In this document: one piece after another, positions 56,801-64,000 of the stretch
Layout: each line of letters opens with the position of its first letter
How positions within the stretch are numbered: the first letter of the stretch is position 1
Assembly (NCBI GenBank): GCA_034359265.1
Contig: CP136898.1
Coordinates: 5,830,501-5,894,500, forward strand
From: Canna indica
Taxonomy: Eukaryota; Streptophyta; Magnoliopsida; Zingiberales; Cannaceae
Reading direction: 5' to 3'
Length of the DNA stretch: 64,000 nt
Translations under genes and position numbers: made by a program
The notes under the pieces: generated by a model
Seen by the model: the letters and a program-made list of their open reading frames with translations, nothing else
The model's database searches: none
What the model was told of the DNA's origin: nothing

Positions 56801-59800
56801 ATTTCTCATTTTATGACTGATATGCCAAGAAATTACATACCTAGGATTAGGATTCCCCTTCACAAGCTTTTGTCCATACTTGCGCCATCGATAGCCATCA
56901 CTTAAATTTCTTGCATTCATTTCATTCTGTACAATATATTCCCTTACCGTTTTACAGCTTTTAAAGCTATCATCTATGGGAGTTCTGGAGCTTTTAGAGC
57001 TTTCATCTATTAATACTGTGGAGCTTTTAGTGTTTTCATCTATGGATGTCGAGGAGCCTTTAGAATTTTCAGTTAGCCTGAGATACAGAGGGAAGAGATA
57101 GTCAACATAACAGATAGCCAAAAAGAAACAGAATCCCAAAGTAAATCTCGACCACTTGCCTTCTTTTTGGATCTGGTTCCTCCACAGGATCTCTATTAGT
57201 TTTAATCCCAGAATCTCTTTCAAGGTCACTAGAACATGATAATGGTTGTTCTGGAATTGCATTTCCAGATTTGTGCTCAGATTTAGAGGCTGAAGGATCT
57301 GACTCATTAGGTTCATTGCTCAGATGGTCAGAACTTTCATTTCCAATTGAAGGTCCAACAAACTGAGTTCCTTTTTCCCTTGTGTTTCGATTCTTTTGAG
57401 GTGGATCGTGCTCATGTTTGCTGCTGTAGATTACTTCAATAATTTTACCATCTGGACTACGCTCAACTTTTTTCTTAGCAGAACAGTTGGAATTTGCACA
57501 TCTGTAGTAACTTCTAGAACTCTCAGTGTTCTTCACTTGTTTCTGACCATACTTCCGCCAACTATAAGCATCACCTGAGTTTGTCTTTGCGAAAAATGAG
57601 CAGTTTTAGATTTATCATAACCTTAAGCAATCTAGTATTCTTTTTTCCTTCAATGCAAAACTTACCTCTGTCCCTGGTGACATTTGTTGAAATGACTCAG
57701 ATCTACCAGTTGGTAGCACATGTTGTGACAATGTAGTGGTTGTCAATTCTGATGGAGAATGTGCAGCTTGCACCTGCAACTGTGCTTGAGCAGTGACAGT
57801 TGCCAATACAGTTTGATGAGTCATTGCAAACTGCCCCTGAGTCACGTAGGGAAAGAAAGAAATGGCAACCCTTATGTATAGGCATAAGAGAGTAAGAAAC
57901 AATTTTCTAGAAAGTAACTATCAGGAATTTAACACTGGAAATTTAAAAGGAGGGTTATTTCATCAGGACTGAATGCAATACAAGATATCAAAGTAGAAAG
58001 CATGAAGGAGCAAATTCACTTGCATGGAAAACACGGAAATTTGTTGAATAAAAGGGATTATGGGAAGAAATCAGTCATCGCAAAGAAATATGATTCAAGA
58101 TATTGCTGAAATTGCCATGGGGAGAGGGAGAAGGGAGAAGCAGGGCTCGAAGAAAATGAGTCGTGCAAGGACGTGGGGATATAGCAAGTGAGCAGCAAGG
58201 TTCTCCCTTTAGGACCACTATAACAAGCTCACGACTCTAATAGAAAGAAATGCTCTCTGCTCTATTTGCAATGAAAAACAAGGCCAGGTCTAGTATGTTC
58301 ATGCAATCTTATCACTGTTAGGTTGTAAATGAGCCTTTCAAGGGGTTGCTCATAAGCCTGCGTGAGCCTGTGCTTGTAAGCTAGGCTTGCGAGCTGAGAT
58401 GCATATAATTAAAATATCTATACCAATAAGTCCATATCATAAGCTCATGAGCGCGCTTGAGCTCGTGCTCATATAGGCTAGATTGTAAATAAGCTTTATC
58501 AAGCTCAAGGTTGGATAAATAAAAAGCTCGGAGAGCCTAAAAAACTAACAAGCTCAAGCTCAATCCTCACATTTTTGAGCTTGCATGAAGTTCGGCTCGA
58601 GCTCAGACTATCCTATTCAAGCTCAACGCAAAAACCTCAAGGTCCAGCTCGATTAAGCCCTAAGCACTATATAAACAATTGCAAATAGATGATAAAAATA
58701 CAGCTAGAATGAGATGGAACAATTAACCTGGCCAAAACTATCTTACCTCCAATTCTCCATCAAATAATTTCAAATAAAAAACGAAATACAACTTTATACA
58801 TCATGATGATGGCGGTATGGCATGATGTCATGTCAAGTTTTTTCCCAACCACTGTACCCTCTTTATCCTCCCCCTTGCATCAGTTATACTTTCTAGTTCA
58901 TTGGTCAGTGAAGAGCAATGCTTTCATGCCTAATCATATTTATCGACAAAATCATCTAACACACTGCTGCCTTGCTGCTCATAGAATCCTTTGTCCTCTT
59001 CTCTAATCACTTGCCTCCAACCAGAGAAATGCATTGACATCACTGTCATATTTCACTTCTCCCATTGAATTCTGATGTTTGTCTCTACCTCAACCATGAA
59101 ATAAATTGCCTTCCACAGACCAGGCAAGGGAATAAATGAGGTGTTAGAGGGAAAGAGGATGAGCATGAAGAATAGAAAGTATTAGTTGGAACAAGTTTTA
59201 TTTAATTTCCCCGGTGAGAAGAGTGGGCTCCATATATCTATGTGGATGGCCTGTAATACAAGAGGAGGACTCTGATAGCTTTGTCAAGTCAGGGAATAGA
59301 CCAGTTCACAACTGTACATTTTCTGTTCCGAAACTTCCCTTTTCAATTTCAAAGCACAGATCAAGTCAAAAATTGGATCTGCTTCAAAGAGATTGATACC
59401 TCTAGTCCAACTCTATCTCCAATTATGTCATATTCGTACAGCATATGGTGAATAGTCCATTTGCCAGGTCAAATGTTTATTGGAGAATTCCTAATTAGAT
59501 TAGACTCCCAAACGTATGGATTCATCTTATTTACCTCAATCACAAGAGCTGACAATTGTGTCTCGATTCTTTCTAAAGAGATATGATGCCTGAGCATAGA
59601 CATAAATCCATAAACATCTTTCTAAATCGTATAGTTGCAGCCAACAAAAAACATGTATTAAGTAATCTACGTCGTTTGGCACCTTTTTTACAGCTAAAGA
59701 CATTATTTTGATATCCACCTTATAATCAAAAGTCAAAACCTTAGCTTATCTAAATTGGTGAAAATATATCTCATAGCAATCCTTAATTCCAACAGAAAAG

Positions 59801-60267
59801 GATGAGCTCAAAAGGATGTAATTAACCTGACATGAAATTTGGACTCAATTCCTTTTCTATTTCCGCTCAAAAAAGAAATTTCAGTTGTAAACCCAACAAA
59901 TCGAAAAAAATCGGTGTAAATGCTTGAAATTGAAGGAAAGATTGATAAGGTCCGCAACCGTGAATCCAGGTGACTTGATCAGCGCGGCGGGGGCATAGAT
60001 GTATGGGACGGCAACCACCGGGACTGTCACGATCGGCGACGGGAGAGAGCTCCCGGACGGCGACGTCGTCGCCTCAGCAAGGGGCTGCGAGATTTCGGCC
60101 TTGTCTTCCTGCACGGTACTGGCGCCGCCTGCCTTCCCTGCCGCGGTAGCGTCGGAACCAAGATCGGGACGGTGAGATTCATCAGAATCCAGCGGTGGCG
60201 AGGCTCCCCTGCCTTCGCCGCTGGGCTTCTCCGCCGGCGCTGCCGAGCTTTCCCCCTCTTCCTTCAT
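53803..60267 (-). CDS. Group I WRKY transcription factor (WRKY1/ZAP1-like)
   Basis: Nuclear DNA-binding protein that binds W-boxes (TTGAC[CT]). Exons 60267-59959, 57836-57666, 57584-57160, 57077-56841 and 54202-53803 give 513 aa. Two WRKYGQK domains start near residues 169 and 366, each followed by a C-X4-C...H-X-H zinc finger (CANSNC...HEHD and CTHEGC...HNHD), which defines group I. The last intron splits the second domain at PR|SYYRC, the usual place. The N-terminus has [17 protein letters not shown] and [13 protein letters not shown]. Intron 3 uses a GC donor (AAG|GCAAGT). Exon 4 has an 11-residue internal repeat. The start is the ATG at 60267. Intron 4 (2.6 kb) and intron 1 (2.1 kb) hold transposon debris. 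Which numbered WRKY this is cannot be fixed here. Confidence 0.94.
55330..55570. repeat. GAGCTCGAGC-rich word tract in WRKY intron 4
   Basis: Words such as CGAGCTCGAGCCGAGC, CAAGCTCGAGCT and their complements recur, making the tract self-complementary. A similar tract is at 58320-58680 in intron 1 of the same gene. Confidence 0.6.
55671..55985 (-). mobile_element. Helitron helicase (PIF1-like) C-terminal relic in WRKY intron 4
   Basis: The minus strand reads [20 protein letters not shown], then MTINKS, two in-frame stops, then [20 protein letters not shown] and KCLKILI. This is the final part of the Helitron helicase, where family members have MTINKSQGQ and HGQLYV-SRV. The stops and missing upstream part show it is dead. 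Sequence at about 55990-56110 may continue the relic. No Helitron termini were found nearby. Confidence 0.8.
56950..57065 (-). repeat. 33-bp coding minisatellite in WRKY exon 4
   Basis: About three and a half copies of a 33-base unit encode [33 protein letters not shown] and KSCKT. It lies in the linker between the two WRKY domains. The unit length keeps frame and the repeats have diverged at the third positions and a few residues. Confidence 0.85.
58320..58680. repeat. GAGCTCAAGC-rich word tract in WRKY intron 1
   Basis: Repeated GAGCTC, AAGCTC and GAGCCT words on both strands over about 350 bases (for example GAGCGCGCTTGAGCTCGTGC). Strongly self-similar, no coding potential. Likely the same class of sequence as 55330-55570. 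Confidence 0.6.
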
Positions 60268-61165
60268 CCAAGCTCCCAAAAGATTCCTAGGGTTTCGTTC
60301 CAGGGACAGAGAGTGGAGGAGGACAGTGGAGGCCGAGGTAGAGAGCGAGGTTGAGGGGTTTCTTCTTTGGATTTTGACTGAAGTGGACCAGACATAATTA
60401 ACGGCGTTTTGGTTCCGTTACTTCAGGAAGGAACCTGAACGCGAGGAGTTCGCGCAACGGGGCGGATGCCTTCGGCCTTCTCTCAAACGACAACGTAGTT
60501 GCTGACGGACAGTGACGGCCGTTAACAGTTGGGGGGTTTGACGTCGGAACAGTAACAAGAAAGGTGTGGGGGAGTCCGACCATGTCCGTGAACGCATTTG
60601 AATTGTGTACTTTAGTTAATTTTGGCAATAGTTTCTTTAATCTAACTTGCTAAAATAAGGGAAAAAACAGAAACAACTCGTCAAAATAGGGGGGTGACCA
60701 CTAGTAAATATTAATATACTTTTAGACGAACTTGAATGCGTGTATTTCTAGAATAAAATAAGTTTATCCACCTAATACACATGAATTTTAATACCTACCA
60801 ATAAGTATTTCTGATCATGAACATTAACTGAATTCAGATGAAGGGGAAAAAATATATAATTACAAAACCAACTTGTCAAATATTACTGCTTTTATTAAAG
60901 TAATGACACATTTCTGCATTGGTAAAAAGTATTGAAGGTTGAAGCCTATTGCATATTCATTGCCTTTACAGATACAGATTCACCTGTTGAAAAATCCAGA
61001 GTATAACAATACCCATCATTCAGTCACTTGTTTTGAGTCTATTCAAACTCTCCTGGGAGCAAGAATCAGACGAACCAGTGCCATTACAAGAGCATTTTAT
61101 TCTGAATTTGGAAAATGAAATGTAAAACAATTCAATGATCTTCTAAGAGTTACAGCGCAAATCAA
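60268..61165. promoter_or_regulatory. WRKY promoter and chorismate mutase 3' flank
   Basis: Upstream of the WRKY start there are TTGACT at about 60374-60379 and TTTGACG at about 60536-60542, matching or close to the W-box core that WRKY proteins bind, so self- or cross-regulation is possible. The remainder to 61165 is AT-rich and includes the chorismate mutase 3' untranslated region. W-box cores are common by chance. Confidence 0.35.
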
Positions 61166-63540
61166 TTAATCTAGACGACGGAGAAGGTACTGAACTTCAA
61201 CATCCTTGGTCAAGGGCATAACCCACTGTTCGTAGAGGCGAGAAACCACCGAAGGATCCACCTTGCACTCGACCTCAACATCACAATTCTTGTCCTCCAA
61301 TGTCACATTTCGACTGAACACCATGGCCTTCTTCTTCACCCTTCTCTTGACCATCTCTTCAACAGTTGCAAATGTTAACATTTTCATCAGGGTATCAGTA
61401 TCCTGCATAAACAAAGAATAAGCAACTTCGGAAGTCTAATTCTCCTTGAATATGATAAAAGTGCGTTAAACACATTTGTCTTAGAGAAAGCATCCAACAC
61501 CTTTGCCTGAATAGCTTTAGTATAATCTTGTGGAGCATCTCTAAACTTCACCTCAGCTACAAACTTGCCATAGTGGATTCTTCGGGAGAGGGCCTACACA
61601 AACAAAATATTATCTGGTAAGCAGTCATCATCTTTATAATGTCCATTGACACATTGAATTCACCTGCAAACACATGAGATCGGCTGCTGCTGTTGATGCA
61701 TAGTTGCCATCATCTCCTTTAACAGTAATCAGCGGGAGCAGCTCGTTAAAATACATGCTCCAGATGGCATCATTCACATTAACAGAAGCAGACGCTGGAT
61801 GAAAGACCTAGAATTGGCCATTTCTAAGTGCATTTAGAATACAAATGCTCAAGTATAAGAGTTCAATATTGACACAAACCTGTGGGAAGTTATAAGGAAT
61901 TATCGATGGAACAGACAGATCATCTGGGAAGAAGGGGACTTCTTCTGGATTTTGATATCGACCAACCTGTGACACATGAAGATGTCATTTCATCTTATCA
62001 TGCTGATGGTTGAGTGAAAAAAAAAAACATGAAAATTTATAGTCAAACCAGATTACTTGCCACCTGAATCAACCATTGCAAGACAAACAAGTTGTTAGCA
62101 TGTAATCTAAGATCATAGAGTAACAATACTTAGCATGTTATTTAGATCGGTTTTCAATCCTTGAAGTAGCACTGATTTGGAACAATACTTGATGATTTTC
62201 ATCCAATTAACAGGCTGGTCTTTGCAGACAGTTGCATACTTGCATCAATTAGAAGTTGACATAAGCACTAAGTTTACACTTTCATATTCAATACGTATGG
62301 CCAAGTGAATCAAACTATAAAGCAGCATGATGCAAGGAAAAAGCTTTCTGATGAACAGTAAAGAGATCATTAATAGGTCAACAATATTTGGTTTCGAATG
62401 TCTCCCCTAAATAAGGAACTCAAATGGACACATGAAACTATGAAAGCAACTAGTTGAAAAATCTCCAAATCTTTAATGGCATTCCATAGAAACAAAAACC
62501 ACCTGAATGCTTCACAGATTGATAGATAAAGAACAAATTTCCATGGTTCTCTCAGAATATGATGATGCTAATGTCCAAAGTTCTAAACTTCTAGTTAATG
62601 CATTAAAAAATAAAATTAAAAATGCGTGTAAAAGGAAAGGTTCAACTCCAACCTATCATTTTAAGAAATGTCGTAGAATCACCCCTATAAAATTCATAAG
62701 TGACGGAAAGAATGCCTCTAAATGACATAATTCAAAGCATGTTTATTTAAACAACTCAAATGTATCACAACAACAATATCTCCAAGAATCCCAGCGGACT
62801 TCACTTAATCGACTTAAACTCAGCCACATAGTATTCATCAATTTCTATACTCAAATTCAGAAAAAGACAATCATCTTTTTGTTTGATTCCAACAATGTTC
62901 AATTCCTCGAAAGAAGGAATCCAAATTTCAGAACCATCATTTTCTGCATTCGAGAAGGGACACCAAACCCACATGGCCACATGCTTGACCACAAGCATAT
63001 AGTTTTCCTTTAAAATTATATTCAAGTGTACTGTATCATGCTAAATAGAAATTTAGCAGCTTCACACATGATAGAGATCAACATCCTAAGTACCCTCTAG
63101 ATAGTGATGCTCATGAAACTCTAACATCTTAAAGCTGCGAATTTCTTTGAACGATAGATAATTGGCACAAAATAGAACATCGAGAAACTTTCAGCACAAA
63201 AATTCTAGTTATTTTTTTGTCAATATTCTAACATTTGCAAGAAATCACGAGAGAATTTATCCTCCTTTGTGGATCAGAACAAGAAAGTAAAGAACGACCA
63301 CAAAAACGCCACCTTTGCCTGAAGAGCCTCGGCCTCGCTGGCATAGGCCTCGGCGAGGGAGCGGCCGCCGAATTGGGGGAAGAAGGACGGATCGTACACG
63401 GGGGCGTTCAAGGGAAACTTGGCCCTCTCGATGAGAGCGAACACGATGGAGTCCTCCTGCCGGATCAGCGCATCCCTCACCTTTCCGAGCGTCAAATCCT
63501 GCGATGGCGATGGCGATGGCGCGGTCTTCTTCTCGGCCAT
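61166..63540 (-). CDS. CM2: Chorismate mutase, cytosolic type (CM2-like)
   Basis: Converts chorismate to prephenate, the first committed step to phenylalanine and tyrosine. Exons 63540-63313, 61966-61880, 61807-61664, 61593-61501 and 61402-61166, all phase 0, give 262 aa, the usual size of AroQ-type plant enzymes. Clear blocks: ALIRQEDSIVFALIERAKFP (residues 24-43), VGRYQNPEEVPFF, GDDGNYASTAAADLMCLQ, ALSRRIHYGKFVAEVKFRDA and the conserved end PLTKDVEVQYLLRRLD. The Arg and Lys residues of the RRIHYGKFV block include active-site positions in this family. There is no plastid transit peptide: residues 1-20 are short and the mature domain starts at once, so it is the cytosolic form (CM2 in Arabidopsis, not controlled by aromatic amino acids). 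The start at 63540 is the only good one. Confidence 0.95.
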
Positions 63541-63920
63541 GAGGCTGCAAGCGGAGGAATTGGGAGGAGGATAGGGTGAAGAGGGGGAACAGAAGTAGAA
63601 AAGAAGTCATCGTTAAGGAGAAAAAAAAGAGACCTGGTGACGGCGGTGGAGTCTTCCGTGGACGCCATTAGCGCGTCCGCGTCCTCAGAGGAGGGGCGAA
63701 TTCTTTGGAGACGACAAGACCGGTAGGTGGTAGGTGTCTTGGTAGTCGAGCATCCCTTACACGGGCAACTTTGTGGGGCCAACCATCGGGGCCCTCCATT
63801 TCTGACCAATCCGCTCGCGGGTTCATTTAGAATGGCATGATCTATGCAACTTGGGTTGAGAGCGCTTGCTGCAGAAGATGTCATAGTGAGACAATGCAAT
63901 GATCCGAGCAATCTTTCAAA
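63541..63920. promoter_or_regulatory. Chorismate mutase upstream region
   Basis: 5' leader and promoter of the minus-strand chorismate mutase gene. The longer minus-strand frame here (63492-63962) overlaps the first exon in another frame and shows no domain, so I do not call it a gene. No clear TATA box seen. Confidence 0.35.
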
Positions 63921-64000
63921 TCTATATATATAAAAGCAAGATTTAAAGTTGCTAAGTGGCAATTAAATTTTTCTTAATTTTTTATATTTTAATAATTTCT
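63921..64000 (+). mobile_element. Possible 5' end of a Helitron, cut by the window edge
   Basis: From 63921 the sequence TCTATATATATAAAAGCAAG follows an A, the usual A|TC start of plant Helitrons, many of which begin TCTATA-TATAAAAG. Only 80 bases are visible, so the 3' hairpin and CTRR end cannot be checked. Tentative. Confidence 0.3.

Noticed and set aside
56741..57316. 191-aa minus-strand frame with an extra hydrophobic segment before the second WRKY domain
   Set aside because: It reads through WRKY intron 3; the hydrophobic part is intron sequence.
63492..63962. 156-aa frame upstream of chorismate mutase
   Set aside because: It overlaps the true first exon in another frame and ends in His/Arg-rich shadow sequence.

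Overview
The window is nuclear DNA from a flowering plant. Evidence: many GT-AG introns, plant-only families (WRKY, early nodulin-like proteins, STIC2, chloroplast DnaJ8, SKIP1), plant transposons (hAT, Pack-MULE, Helitron, Au-like SINE, solo LTR) and AT-rich intergenic DNA. Several first exons are very GC-rich next to AT-rich introns, which suits a monocot, perhaps a commelinid, but I cannot name the species.

Layout: 638-16040 (+) alanyl-tRNA synthetase in 22 exons, with a dead hAT transposon in intron 18. 16737-17222 and 20651-21145 (-) are two tandem paralogous genes for small secreted, probably GPI-anchored, glycine-rich proteins that I do not recognise. 23322-27799 (-) is the F-box gene SKIP1; its single large intron holds a complete Pack-MULE carrying pieces of ribose-5-phosphate isomerase and NADP-dependent glyceraldehyde-3-phosphate dehydrogenase genes. 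29106-30688 (+) is chloroplast DnaJ8. 31402-34005 is a 2.6-kb solo LTR. 34666-36264 (-) is an unrecognised 205-aa gene, followed by a weaker 108-aa candidate (36657-37151, -). 38374-44857 (+) is STIC2/YbaB. 45736-47478 (-) is an 84-aa membrane protein gene. 47733-49012 is a 1.28-kb foldback element. 49362-50013 (+) and 52305-52909 (-) are two phytocyanin-like genes flanking a 75-aa membrane protein gene (51315-51542, +). 53803-60267 (-) is a group I WRKY factor with a Helitron helicase relic in its last intron. 61166-63540 (-) is cytosolic chorismate mutase.

The genes are independent nuclear genes, not an operon: translation (AlaRS), protein turnover (SKIP1), plastid biogenesis (DnaJ8, STIC2), cell-surface proteins, defence-type transcription (WRKY) and aromatic amino acid synthesis (chorismate mutase). 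What stands out is the load of DNA transposons, several with readable target-site duplications: 8 bp for the hAT, 9 bp for three Mutator-type elements and TTA for a Harbinger-type MITE. The least explained items are the tandem secreted-protein pair, the chimeric Pack-MULE and the foldback made of short repeated words. Exon borders were read by eye from splice signals, reading frame and family similarity; no alignment or transcript data were available.
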